From positions 248,001 to 312,000 of the forward strand of contig NZ_JBCNJT010000003.1 in NCBI RefSeq assembly GCF_039596395.1: a DNA stretch of 64,000 nt, read 5' to 3'. The notes under the pieces are model-generated. The model did no database searches, was not told where the DNA came from, and worked only from the letters and a program-made list of their open reading frames with translations. The stretch's first letter is position 1. Every line of letters starts with the position of its first letter. The position numbers and the translations under genes are program-made. Of the stretch, positions 25,313 through 33,974 are shown in pieces. Origin of the DNA: Fluviicola sp. (GTDB lineage: Bacteria; Bacteroidota; Bacteroidia; Flavobacteriales_D; Crocinitomicaceae).

Positions 25313-27910
25313 ATGCTTCGAAAAATTCTGTTTCTTATTTCACTTTACCTTCTGACCGGCTTTGCTTTTTCACAGGAGCGAAAAGATTCGTTGGACCATT
25401 TGCCCATTGAATACGGGCGTTTTGTCAGGAATAAGAATCAACGCTTTGGCTTTTATGAACGTTTAAAGAAAAACAGCAAGGACGAATTCTATGTAGAAGT
25501 TTATAAATCCGTTGGAAAAGCACAAACAGATGTGGTCGATTTTAAGATCAACCGTTTTAAATTCCCTTCTGTTGATTCGATTGAATTTTTCATTCATGAA
25601 AACCGCATTCCGGGTATACACATCAGCGAGATTAAACAGCGGATATTCTTACCGGCTTCCAATAAAGATTACGATGTGGTGGCAAAATTCAGGGGAACCG
25701 TTGTTTCAACTCTTCATGTTTCCGTCCTACCGGTTGTTACCCAGAAAGTCCGGATTGTTCCTTTATTGAAAACGAAAATCAACCGGGATAGCCTGGAAAA
25801 AGAGTTGAATGCCTTCTTTGCCCCTGCCAATGTCCGGTTTGAGGTAACCATTGAACCGCGTTTCGAAAATGATGCGCTGGAAGTTTCGGATGCATTTGAA
25901 AATCCGGGTTCCGATCGCTTGAAATATACCGATCAGATGCGGCACACGCGGGATGTTTACAAGAATATCTACAAGGAAAAAACGGTCAATACCCTGTTGT
26001 TTTTTGTTGTTCCCGGGTTTGTCAATCCGAAATGGAAAGGCTACATGGTCCGGAATAAATCGCTGGGTTTTGTAGTGAATACAGATTCCAGGCAATTATC
26101 CCATGCAATTGCAGGAGAATACGTGGATGGTTTTGCAAATGTAGAAGCCATCGATCTGTTCAGAAGAGAACGCGACAAATGGAACCTGGATAACGAAGAG
26201 TGGGTCAGGATCAACAAAAATCCGCACATTTATTCCATCATCGATGACTATGAAGAAGTGGTGACCAATAACGGGTTAATCGCTTATTATTTCTTCGAGC
26301 AGTCAAAAGACGGAACGATCGTACTTAAGAACAACAGTTTTTTAGCTTCGATCAGCCGCCCGATGAAGAAGAATACCTATTCGTATCATCTTCAAATCGA
26401 CAATATTCTCTACAAAACATTGTTCCGCATCCGGTCAAAACCGTTCAATGCGCTGCACATCCTGAGTGTATTGGGGTCTGTTTTCGGGTGTGTTTATGGT
26501 TTCCGAAAACTGCGTGCATTTGTCAGGAAACGCATGAAAAAGCCGCTTTGGGTGAATATACTTTCACGGTTCATCCAGTGGACCGGGATGATCGTATTGT
26601 CATACGTACTGGTTAAAGCAGTCGATATGGGATACGGGTGGTTTGAAGTTACCGACGGGATTATCAAATCCTATTCCGGGCTCAACGAGAAAAAAGTAGC
26701 GGATCTCTTATTCAATAATACACACCCGAATAAGCTAGAAGAAAAGAATATTGGTTCGGAGTTGATCATCAAGCGGAAAACCAATTATTTCCTGTATGAA
26801 CGGAAGAAAGTGCTTTACTTCAAAATGAATGTTTCCAAAGGGAATATCCTGAAGTTGCGCCTGATTGCAAACTCGGATTCCCTGAAGACCTCCCTGCTGG
26901 ATGAACCGGTTGAAGCAGAAAGCCATTACATGGTCGTGAAAATCTATTCTGCGAAGGGAAAATGGCTGCGCGACCAAGTGTACAATCATTTGGGTGTTGA
27001 CCTTACTGCTAAATTAAAATTGCAGGATCCGCCCAAACGCGTACTGGTTTTTGTAAACGGTTACCGTCCGACTTCCCTGGGAAGTACTTTCGAAGAAAAT
27101 TTTGAAGACATTCGCAGCAACGGCCTGGAGTTCCCGAATTCACTCAACCGTTTGTTTACGGAGGACCGCTACAATTACTGGAATCCGTGGAGGCAAATCG
27201 ATGACACCTTCAAACTGCGCATCAACCCTACGGAATATTATTACGCCGACGGACACCACTCCGTTTCGACCTCCAATCACCGGAGCCTGTTGAATTTTAC
27301 CACAAATTCCAATTTGTACCCGAAACGGTGCAGAAATCCGAAACACCACACCTGTTATACTACCAGTACGGTGGGATCTAAAATTTTCGGTTCCAAAAAA
27401 GCTCGGACTTACAGTTTACTCGCTACGAAATCCAACAAAAGAGGATTTGCCATCCGTTCAAACGGCGGAAGGATTGCCGGCAGGAATTTGTATCAAATGC
27501 TCAATGAATTACCGAACTCGTCTAAAAATGACACGCTTTACCTGGTGGTCCACAGCATGGGCTTTGCGTATGCCCAGGGAATGATTGATCAGCTTCGCGG
27601 GAAGATTAATTTCGGAGGATACTACATTTTAGCTCCCGAAAATGCATCGGCAGGAACTGTCAACCAGAAAGAATGGAAGCAGGTTTGGCAGTATGGAAGT
27701 AACCTGCATACGGTTGGACAGGATGCTCCGTGCCTGCAGGATGGTGTTGCACCGCAGGCTTCCGTGAAAGGCCTCACGGAAAAGCAGCGAATCTATTTCC
27801 CGCGATCGCTCTACAAGCACAAAGGCTATTTCGATTCCCATTTTATTGGCTATTACGACTGGGTGCTGCACATCCCCGGGAATCAGAAAGGACATATCCA
27901 GCAGCGGTAA
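25313..27910 (+). CDS. Large membrane-associated protein with alpha/beta-hydrolase-like C-terminus, unknown
   Basis: An 865-residue protein not assigned to a known family. Signal peptide ends GFAFS before Gln. Residues 22-370 are an exported, mostly beta/alpha region with no clear motif. Two adjacent hydrophobic segments follow (about 382-400, ALHILSVLGSVFGCVYGF; about 423-444, TGMIVLSYVLVKAV), separated by a very basic stretch. The C-terminal part has RVLVFVNGYRPTSLGS near 580 and a nucleophile-elbow-like VVHSMGFAYAQG (Ser at about 748), as in lipase/esterase-like alpha/beta hydrolases. HSMG replaces the more usual GHSMG. It is probably in an operon with the amidohydrolase gene. A serine hydrolase role is an inference. 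Confidence 0.75.
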   Translation: MLRKILFLISLYLLTGFAFSQERKDSLDHLPIEYGRFVRNKNQRFGFYERLKKNSKDEFYVEVYKSVGKAQTDVVDFKINRFKFPSVDSIEFFIHENRIPGIHISEIKQRIFLPASNKDYDVVAKFRGTVVSTLHVSVLPVVTQKVRIVPLLKTKINRDSLEKELNAFFAPANVRFEVTIEPRFENDALEVSDAFENPGSDRLKYTDQMRHTRDVYKNIYKEKTVNTLLFFVVPGFVNPKWKGYMVRNKSLGFVVNTDSRQLSHAIAGEYVDGFANVEAIDLFRRERDKWNLDNEEWVRINKNPHIYSIIDDYEEVVTNNGLIAYYFFEQSKDGTIVLKNNSFLASISRPMKKNTYSYHLQIDNILYKTLFRIRSKPFNALHILSVLGSVFGCVYGFRKLRAFVRKRMKKPLWVNILSRFIQWTGMIVLSYVLVKAVDMGYGWFEVTDGIIKSYSGLNEKKVADLLFNNTHPNKLEEKNIGSELIIKRKTNYFLYERKKVLYFKMNVSKGNILKLRLIANSDSLKTSLLDEPVEAESHYMVVKIYSAKGKWLRDQVYNHLGVDLTAKLKLQDPPKRVLVFVNGYRPTSLGSTFEENFEDIRSNGLEFPNSLNRLFTEDRYNYWNPWRQIDDTFKLRINPTEYYYADGHHSVSTSNHRSLLNFTTNSNLYPKRCRNPKHHTCYTTSTVGSKIFGSKKARTYSLLATKSNKRGFAIRSNGGRIAGRNLYQMLNELPNSSKNDTLYLVVHSMGFAYAQGMIDQLRGKINFGGYYILAPENASAGTVNQKEWKQVWQYGSNLHTVGQDAPCLQDGVAPQASVKGLTEKQRIYFPRSLYKHKGYFDSHFIGYYDWVLHIPGNQKGHIQQR

Positions 27911-28021
27911 AATCCGATTAATGTATGGAGGGTAGTTTGAGCAATTGATTTACCTTTTTTGTGGTATTGCACAATACTCTATCCCGAAGCAATTTTGCTA
28001 TTTAGAATTATTCTACATAGC

Positions 28022-28645
28022 ATGAACCTGTATTTAGATAGTCGCAACCAGTTAATAAGCCTCGGATTCAGGGAGTTGGTCCAGTCCATTCTTGGCGAGG
28101 TATTGGTGGAGTGGCATTCCGGAAATCCAAAGGCAGGGCAGGTGCTATCGGATCAAAAGCAGGTAATAGTTTACAATTTCGCCGATAATTACCTGGAAAT
28201 TGAGAATAATCTGAAAACGAATCCGGAAGATACGAACAGCATTAAGGTAGTTTTGATTATCAGCGGGGATGTGTCTGCTCTTCCGAAACTGGTTTCTTAC
28301 GGCGTTTCAGGATTCATTGATATGAATTGCACCAGGAACGAACTGAAGGAAGCTTTCCAGAAGATTTTGCACAACCAGAATTACTATTGCGAACAGGTTT
28401 GGAATAAGATCCTGAACCAGGATGAAGAAATTACCTCTCCGGCGCAATTCAGTCTCACCAAACGCGAAATAGAAATAGTGGAATCCTTACTGAACGGGAA
28501 AACCACGGCAGAAATAAGCCGGGAACTGGGGCTTAGTCCGCACACCGTTCAGACCCATCGCAAGAATTGTTTTAAGAAACTAAAAGTGAAATCTCTCTCC
28601 GAACTTTTGCTGTTCGAAATGGAAAATCAAGTATTCAAAAAATAA
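28022..28645 (+). CDS. LuxR-type transcription regulator with atypical receiver domain
   Basis: A 207-residue protein from ATG 28022; a start 21 codons upstream would add a hydrophobic, unlikely N-terminus. The C-terminal half is a clear LuxR/GerE helix-turn-helix (SLTKREIEIVESLLNGKTTA, EISRELGLSPHTVQTHRKN). The N-terminal about 120 residues have the alternating pattern of a receiver domain (VVLIISGDVSALPKLVSYG, SGFIDMNCTRNELKEAF), but the acidic pocket and phospho-acceptor Asp expected in true receivers are not seen. It probably binds DNA without phosphorylation control. It stands directly upstream of the heme operon on the same strand, with an independent promoter between them. Regulation of that operon is only a guess. 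Confidence 0.85.
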   Translation: MNLYLDSRNQLISLGFRELVQSILGEVLVEWHSGNPKAGQVLSDQKQVIVYNFADNYLEIENNLKTNPEDTNSIKVVLIISGDVSALPKLVSYGVSGFIDMNCTRNELKEAFQKILHNQNYYCEQVWNKILNQDEEITSPAQFSLTKREIEIVESLLNGKTTAEISRELGLSPHTVQTHRKNCFKKLKVKSLSELLLFEMENQVFKK

Positions 28646-28687
28646 ACCTACCCTTAAAAAGGTATTTTTTTCCGCTGATTTTGGCGA

Positions 28688-28719
28688 TTGCGTCCACTTC
28701 GTTTGAAACCTAATTTTGC
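28688..28719 (+). promoter_or_regulatory. Promoter of the heme-uptake operon
   Basis: TTG (28688-28690), a 20-nt spacer, then TAATTTTG (28711-28718): the full Bacteroidota TTG-N20-TAnnTTTG arrangement and the best promoter match in the window. It lies 66 nt before the ATG at 28785, leaving an AT-rich leader. No Fur-like palindrome was recognised with certainty. Confidence 0.55.
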
Positions 28720-28784
28720 AATCGTTATTTAGATTAAGTATAAATTAAAACAATCCTACAACGGATACCATAAATACAACAAAC

Positions 28785-30029
28785 ATGAAAAAAGGATTAC
28801 TTCTATCGTTCCTGGCATTTGCAGGATTTTCAAACGCACAGTTGGTAAGCGACTCAGTAACGATGGGCGCAGGATATGCAAACAACATTTGGTACAGCTT
28901 GCAAAATGACGAGCAGGGAACAGCACAGGCTGCTAACAACTGGGATTTGGGATTTGCTACAACAATCAGCCCTTCAAACCCATTGGCAGCATCTATCATC
29001 TTCAATAACAAGATCGGGGCGGTGTACGCGGTACCGGGTTCCAACGGAACAGATTTGGCTACAGCGGATACAACAGGAATGGCGTCATGGACTCCGCTTT
29101 ACAATTCCGAAGAAACCTGGAGCGAAGGAGCTTTGAACGCTGCAAGCGCAGGCGGAACGGATTACGGTTGGGGAAATTACGATGCTGTAAACCATACAGG
29201 AATCGTTGCAAACCGCGTTTTTGCGATTAAATACACAAACAACTCCGTGAAATTGTTTACGGTTTCCTTGTCGTTCATGAGTTCTTCCTATACGGTTGAT
29301 TACTCCAACGCTGACCACAGCGGAACGGGATCTGCAACAGTAGGGATCACTGCTTATGCAACCAAAAACTTTGTTTATTTACCATTAGGTGGTGCTGTGG
29401 TTGACAGAGAACCGGCTTCCACGACCTGGGATTTATTGTTTACTCAATACGCTGCAAACAACGGGGCTCCTTACCCATACAACATGGTAACAGGTATTTT
29501 GCACAATGTGGGAGTAGAAGTAGCGGAAGTTCACCCGGTGAACAACCCTGAAACAGACATGTCTTTCGGTATTGCAACTTATTCAGAAGACATCAACACA
29601 ATCGGTTACGACTGGAAAACCTATTCCGGATCTTACACCATCGAAGATTCATTGGTTTACTTCGTAAAAGATGTAGACGGGGATTACTGGAGATTGATCA
29701 TGACAGGTTTCTCGGGAACAAGCCTGGGTAAATTTAATTTCAAGAAAGAAAAAGTATCGTCTTTGGGGATTACTGAGAACAAGGAATTGATCTCCGGAAT
29801 TTTCCCGAATCCTGCTGCAAACCAGGTAACCGTAATGGTTGATTCAGAATCAGATGCAACGGTAAAAGTGGTGAGCATGACAGGTCAGGTGGTATTTGAA
29901 AATGCTGCAACCTCCAATGCTTTACAGGCAATGACTATTTCAACTGTAGATTTCACAAACGGGGTTTACCTGGTTCAGGTTTCCAACGGAGCTGCAACAA
30001 CTACACAACGTTTGGTTGTACAACATTAA
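28785..30029 (+). CDS. HmuY-like heme-binding protein with T9SS sorting domain
   Basis: A 414-residue protein: signal peptide ending SNA before Gln20, then a HmuY-like domain at about 20-325 (NNIWYSLQNDEQGTAQAANN, NWDLGFATT, STTWDLLFTQYA, INTIGYDWKTY), and a type A T9SS sorting domain from about 335 (SGIFPNPAANQV, NGVYLVQVSNG). The WDL.F and IGYDWKTY motifs are shared with the lipoprotein at 36221, which closes the same operon. HmuY proteins capture heme and pass it to a TonB-dependent receptor. The T9SS tail means this one should be secreted through the outer membrane and anchored at the surface or released. First gene of the operon. Confidence 0.88.
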   Translation: MKKGLLLSFLAFAGFSNAQLVSDSVTMGAGYANNIWYSLQNDEQGTAQAANNWDLGFATTISPSNPLAASIIFNNKIGAVYAVPGSNGTDLATADTTGMASWTPLYNSEETWSEGALNAASAGGTDYGWGNYDAVNHTGIVANRVFAIKYTNNSVKLFTVSLSFMSSSYTVDYSNADHSGTGSATVGITAYATKNFVYLPLGGAVVDREPASTTWDLLFTQYAANNGAPYPYNMVTGILHNVGVEVAEVHPVNNPETDMSFGIATYSEDINTIGYDWKTYSGSYTIEDSLVYFVKDVDGDYWRLIMTGFSGTSLGKFNFKKEKVSSLGITENKELISGIFPNPAANQVTVMVDSESDATVKVVSMTGQVVFENAATSNALQAMTISTVDFTNGVYLVQVSNGAATTTQRLVVQH

Positions 30030-30050
30030 TCTTCCGCTTAAAAAGAAAAG

Positions 30051-30911
30051 ATGAAAAAGATTGGTTTTTTATTTCTGGCTCTTTTGGCACTGACTACAGC
30101 TTGTAATTCAGGAGCAAAGCAGGAAGAACAAAAAGAAGCAAAAGTCGAAGCAAAACGAATCGTTTCTCTGAGCGGTTCAATAACAGAAATCATCTACGCA
30201 GTGGGTTCCCAAAAGGAACTCATTGGCGTGGATGTGACCAGCACTTATCCGGCAGCAGCTGAAAAGCTGACGAATTTGGGGCACGTGCGTAAACTGGCGG
30301 TAGAGAGCTTGCTGGCATTGAATCCTACACACGTGGTTATGCTGGAAGATGAGGTTTCACCGGATTTGAAATCTAAATTGAAGCAGGCGAAGATCGAATT
30401 GGTAACCTTCAAACACCCGAACAGTGTAGCAGATGCAAAGTCTTTGATAAAAGATGTTGCTAAGTGGCTGGGTAAAGAAGATGCTTCCAAAGAGTTGACT
30501 GCTAAGATCGATGCAGATATCCAAAAATTGAGCAAGCTTGACAAAAAGCCGAAAGTACTGTTCGTTTATGCAAGAGGTGCGGGAACATTGATGGTTGCCG
30601 GAGAAAATACTCCGCTTGAAAAAATGATCGTTTTGGCGGGCGGAGAAAATGCAGGGAAAGGTTTCACGGACTTCAAACCTCTGACAAGCGAATCGGTGAT
30701 TGCGGCAAACCCGGATGTGATCCTGATGTTCACTTCAGGAGCGCAAAGCCTGGGGCCTGACGGAATTTTCAACGTACCGGGAGTAGCAACAACAACAGCA
30801 GGAAAAAACAAAGCGCTGATCCAGATGGACGGCCAGTTATTGAGCGGGTTCGGTCCGCGTGTAGCTGAAGCGCTTACGGAATTGAATAAAGCGTTTAAAA
30901 AGATCAAATAG
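30051..30911 (+). CDS. hmuT: Heme ABC transporter substrate-binding lipoprotein (HmuT-like)
   Basis: A 286-residue class III periplasmic binding protein. Signal peptide with lipobox LTTAC (Cys18), then a charged linker (GAKQEEQKEAK). The fold is typical of HmuT/BtuF proteins: RIVSLSGSITEIIYAVGS, LIGVDVTSTYP, LGHVRKLAVESLLALNP, VLFVYARGAG, LAGGENA, SESVIAANPDVILMF and a final ALTELNKAF. Tyr/His positions suitable for heme ligation exist but cannot be assigned without structure. Starts 21 nt after the HmuY-like gene; followed by the permease and ATPase genes. Confidence 0.92.
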   Translation: MKKIGFLFLALLALTTACNSGAKQEEQKEAKVEAKRIVSLSGSITEIIYAVGSQKELIGVDVTSTYPAAAEKLTNLGHVRKLAVESLLALNPTHVVMLEDEVSPDLKSKLKQAKIELVTFKHPNSVADAKSLIKDVAKWLGKEDASKELTAKIDADIQKLSKLDKKPKVLFVYARGAGTLMVAGENTPLEKMIVLAGGENAGKGFTDFKPLTSESVIAANPDVILMFTSGAQSLGPDGIFNVPGVATTTAGKNKALIQMDGQLLSGFGPRVAEALTELNKAFKKIK

Positions 30912-31016
30912 TTCAAAGAAGGTTCAAAGGAAGTTCAATAGTGTAAAAAGCTCCAAAGGTTAATTAAACTCTTTGAACATTTAAACCTTTTGAACCTTGA
31001 ACTTTTTGGAACAAAA
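30911..31016. repeat. TTCAAA-rich imperfect inverted repeat between hmuT and the permease gene
   Basis: The left half has GTTCAAAG, GGTTCAAAGG and AGTTCAA. The right half has CTTTGAAC, CCTTTTGAACC and TTGAACTTTTTGGAAC, so the strand can fold into a long imperfect hairpin inside the operon. A related element lies at 58960-59090. Confidence 0.6.
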
Positions 31017-31020
31017 AGTT

Positions 31021-32061
31021 ATGTCAAGACAGCGGATAATAGGTCTTTTGTTAGTGGTTTTACTGATAGTTTGCTTTGTAATAAACTTGTCAGTAGGGAA
31101 CGTTCATGTCCCGGTGTCCCATGTCTTTGGCAGTTTGATTGAAAAAGTCGGTTTTACGACCGGTCTGAAAATAACGGATATCGAATACCAGGTAGTTTAC
31201 AACATTCGGTTTCCAAGAGCAGTCTATTCCTGTTTGATAGGTGCAGGATTAGCAGTTTCAGGTGCGGCATTACAGGGAATATTCAGGAACCCTTTGGTCG
31301 ATTCCGCTTTAATCGGGATCTCAACGGGTGCCTCTCTTTTTGCATCACTATTCATTTTGTTCAACGGATTGGTTCCCTGGTTGATTATTTTCAACGAGGG
31401 ACTTTCCCTTTCTATCGTAGCCTTTCTGGGAGCTTCCATCGTGGCATTTATCGTTTACCGCTTGTCGCTGAGTAATGGCGAGATCAATTCGTTGACCCTG
31501 ATTCTTGCAGGGATTGCTTTGAATGCGCTGACAGCTGCACTGACCGGGTTGCTGACTTACTTTGCAACCGATGATGAATTGCGCGATCTGACCTTCTGGA
31601 CACTGGGAAGTTTGGGGTCTGCAAACAACGATTCTGTGATCTTGCTGGCTGTTTTCACCATTGTCCCGATGATCGTTATATTCTTCCGTGCCAAAAGCTT
31701 GAATGTACTGGCACTGGGCGAAAGCAACGCACAATACATGGGCTATCAAGTGAAAACTATTAAGTTGCTGGTGATTATCTGTTCAACCTGCATGGTTGGT
31801 TCTGCCGTTTCCATGGCCGGAGTAATCGGTTTTATCGGTTTGGTGGTTCCGCATATCATTCGCATTGTAGCAGGGCCCGACCACAAAGTGCTATTGCCTT
31901 TCAGTGCGTTTTTCGGGGCAATCCTGCTTTCGGTGGCAGATATGATCTCACGGACCATTTTACCTCCCACGGAAGTGCCGATCGGAATCATTACCGCATT
32001 GATGGGAACCCCGGTTTTCATTGCAATCATTTTTAAACACAAACGCAAATTCTCGGTGTGA
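31021..32061 (+). CDS. hmuU: Heme ABC transporter permease (FecCD/BtuC family)
   Basis: A 346-residue inner-membrane permease from ATG 31021; a TTG at 30997 lies in the inverted repeat and is less likely. About ten hydrophobic segments. Family motifs: RFPRAVYSCLIGAGLAVSGA, LQGIFRNPLVD, GASLFASLF, TFWTLGSLG, GVIGFIGLVVPHIIR and a final PPTEVPIGIITALMG. Transports heme (or a related iron compound) with the HmuT-like protein and the ATPase that follows. Its stop overlaps the GTG start of the ATPase gene by 4 nt (GTGA). Confidence 0.94.
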   Translation: MSRQRIIGLLLVVLLIVCFVINLSVGNVHVPVSHVFGSLIEKVGFTTGLKITDIEYQVVYNIRFPRAVYSCLIGAGLAVSGAALQGIFRNPLVDSALIGISTGASLFASLFILFNGLVPWLIIFNEGLSLSIVAFLGASIVAFIVYRLSLSNGEINSLTLILAGIALNALTAALTGLLTYFATDDELRDLTFWTLGSLGSANNDSVILLAVFTIVPMIVIFFRAKSLNVLALGESNAQYMGYQVKTIKLLVIICSTCMVGSAVSMAGVIGFIGLVVPHIIRIVAGPDHKVLLPFSAFFGAILLSVADMISRTILPPTEVPIGIITALMGTPVFIAIIFKHKRKFSV

Positions 32062-32897
32062 TAGAAGCAAAAAACATAGCGTTTGGAGTCAAAGGCAGAC
32101 AAATCCTGCAGCCGGTCAGTTTTACGACCGAACAGGAAGAGTTTATCGTGATCCTTGGTCCGAACGGAGCTGGAAAAAGTACCCTGGTGAAATTGCTTTC
32201 CAGCGGATTGCAACCGAGCTCGGGAAGTGTTTCCTATTACGGGAAGGAACTGAACGAATGGACGATTGACCAATTGGCCAAGTACCGCGCATACATGCAC
32301 CAGGAAAGCATGATCGCTTCCAGTTTTACGGTCCGTGAAGTGTTGGAAATGGCCCGTTACCGTTACCCGGAAACAAAAAATCAGTTCAACAAAACAGTGA
32401 TTGAGAAAATTGTGAAAGAACTGAATCTGCAGGCACTTTTGGATGTGGAATTCAATTTCCTTTCCGGGGGAGAAAAGCAGCGGGTACAATTCGGAAGGGT
32501 ATTGCTGCAATTGGAAAGCGAAGGAGAAATCCAGCCGGTGAAGTATTTGTTCCTGGATGAACCGCTCAACAACCTGGATGTGCGCTACCAGATCGAATTG
32601 CTGAAATATGCCCGCAAGTTTGTAGACGATAAGCGCGGAAGTGTGATTGTAGTCATGCACGACATCAATTTGTGCTACCAGTATGCGGACCGTGTGTTGT
32701 TGATGAAGCAGGGAAAAGTGATCATGGACGGAACCGTTCAGGAAGTCATGAGCCCGGAACTACTAAGTGAAACATATCAAATCGAATTGGAAAAAATCCA
32801 ATCACTGGACGGAGAAGTGTTTTACCGGCACATCTCTTATACATCCAGCCTGTTAAGTAATAATGAAATAAGAGGAGGCGCTGCCTCCGATAGATGA
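32058..32897 (+). CDS. hmuV: Heme ABC transporter ATP-binding protein (HmuV-like)
   Basis: A 279-residue ATPase. The GTG start at 32058 is chosen because it overlaps the permease stop and begins the domain exactly (IEAKNIAFGV). Complete ABC set: Walker A GPNGAGKST (about 35), Q-loop MHQES, signature LSGGEKQRV (about 137), Walker B YLFLDEPLNNLD, switch His in VVMHDINLCY. Longer than many family members because of a C-terminal tail (SLDGEVFYRH, then low-complexity). Energises heme import. Confidence 0.93.
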   Translation: MIEAKNIAFGVKGRQILQPVSFTTEQEEFIVILGPNGAGKSTLVKLLSSGLQPSSGSVSYYGKELNEWTIDQLAKYRAYMHQESMIASSFTVREVLEMARYRYPETKNQFNKTVIEKIVKELNLQALLDVEFNFLSGGEKQRVQFGRVLLQLESEGEIQPVKYLFLDEPLNNLDVRYQIELLKYARKFVDDKRGSVIVVMHDINLCYQYADRVLLMKQGKVIMDGTVQEVMSPELLSETYQIELEKIQSLDGEVFYRHISYTSSLLSNNEIRGGAASDR

Positions 32898-32939
32898 TTT
32901 GCGGTAGCAAATCAGGAATGAATTAAATAAACAACAACA

Positions 32940-33971
32940 ATGGAAACAACTTTGTCATTAAAAGAAGCTTTCGAACAACTGAAAGAAAGCGAACCGAAAT
33001 TGAGAATCAGAGAATATGCGAAGCGTTTGAATGCTTCAGAGGCGGAATTAGTTGCTTTGGGTGTTGGAACGACAGCAGTTCGTTTGCGCCCTGAATTTGT
33101 AGCAATCTTGCGTGAGATCGAATCATTGGGTTTTGTAATGGCTTTGACACGCAATGACGATGTGGTTCACGAACGTAAAGGAATTTACGAGAACTTCAGC
33201 ACAACTCCGCATGCATCCCTTTTCGTAGGAAAAGATATCGATTTGCGTATTTTCCCAAATTCCTGGGCATATGCATTTGCAGTAACCGAAGGAGATGAGA
33301 AACCACGTCATAGCTTGCAGTTCTTTACAACAGACGGAGTTGCTACGCACAAAATCTACCTGGAGTCGAAAAGCAATATGGAAGCTTATGAAGCTTTGGT
33401 CGCAAAATACAAAGACGAAAACCAGTCTTCGGAATTGGAAATCGGTGCTTTATTGCCATTGGAATCTCCTGAATTACCGGATAGCGAAATCGACGTGAAA
33501 GCATTCCAGGAAGGATGGATCAACCTGAAAGATACGCACGAGTTCTTCGGTTTGCTGAGAAAGCACAAATTAACCAGAACACAGGCTTTGCGTTTCGCCC
33601 CGGATGAAACTTATGCGAAAAAGACCGACAACAAAGCTTTGCGAAGAGCATTGGAAGCAGCTGCAAAAGAGCAGGTTTCCATCATGGTATTTGTTGGGAA
33701 TGCAGGAATGATTCAAATCCACACCGGTGAAGTGAAAAATATCGTAGAGCATGGCCCGTGGATCAATGTATTGGACCCGCTATTCAACCTGCATGCAAAA
33801 GAAGATGCCATTGCTGAATCCTGGATTGTACGCAAACCAACGGAAGACGGAATCGTCACTTCCCTGGAGTTATTCAACGCGAAAAAAGAATTGGTGTGTA
33901 CGCTTTTTGGAGCACGCAAACCGGGAGTTCCCGAATTGGAATCCTGGAGAAAATTGATCGCAGAATTGTAA
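32940..33971 (+). CDS. hmuS: Hemin-degrading / heme-handling protein (HmuS/HemS family)
   Basis: A 343-residue cytoplasmic protein with two related HemS/ChuS halves: ASEAELVALGVGTTAVRL and LRIFPNSWAYAFAV in the first, KTDNKALRRALEAAAKEQ and GPWINVLDPLFNLHAKEDAI in the second, with WIVRKPTEDGIVTSLELFN near the C-terminus. In other bacteria this family binds and breaks down or traffics imported heme. The start follows an A-rich leader (ACAACAACA), with no Shine-Dalgarno. It lies between the importer and the receptor genes, 3 nt before the latter. Confidence 0.93.
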   Translation: METTLSLKEAFEQLKESEPKLRIREYAKRLNASEAELVALGVGTTAVRLRPEFVAILREIESLGFVMALTRNDDVVHERKGIYENFSTTPHASLFVGKDIDLRIFPNSWAYAFAVTEGDEKPRHSLQFFTTDGVATHKIYLESKSNMEAYEALVAKYKDENQSSELEIGALLPLESPELPDSEIDVKAFQEGWINLKDTHEFFGLLRKHKLTRTQALRFAPDETYAKKTDNKALRRALEAAAKEQVSIMVFVGNAGMIQIHTGEVKNIVEHGPWINVLDPLFNLHAKEDAIAESWIVRKPTEDGIVTSLELFNAKKELVCTLFGARKPGVPELESWRKLIAEL

Positions 33972-33974
33972 ATC

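Noticed and set aside
28785-30029. A plain T9SS adhesin without heme role
   Set aside because: It shares the WDL.F and IGYDWKTY motifs with the lipoprotein at the end of the heme operon and is the first gene of that operon, so a HmuY-like role is the better reading.
30911-31016. Insertion-sequence remnant
   Set aside because: There is an inverted repeat but no flanking target duplication or transposase fragment, and the related element at 58960 is likewise only a spacer repeat.
30997-31020. TTG start for the heme permease
   Set aside because: It lies inside the inverted-repeat spacer and adds residues unlike the family; ATG 31021 directly precedes the first membrane helix.
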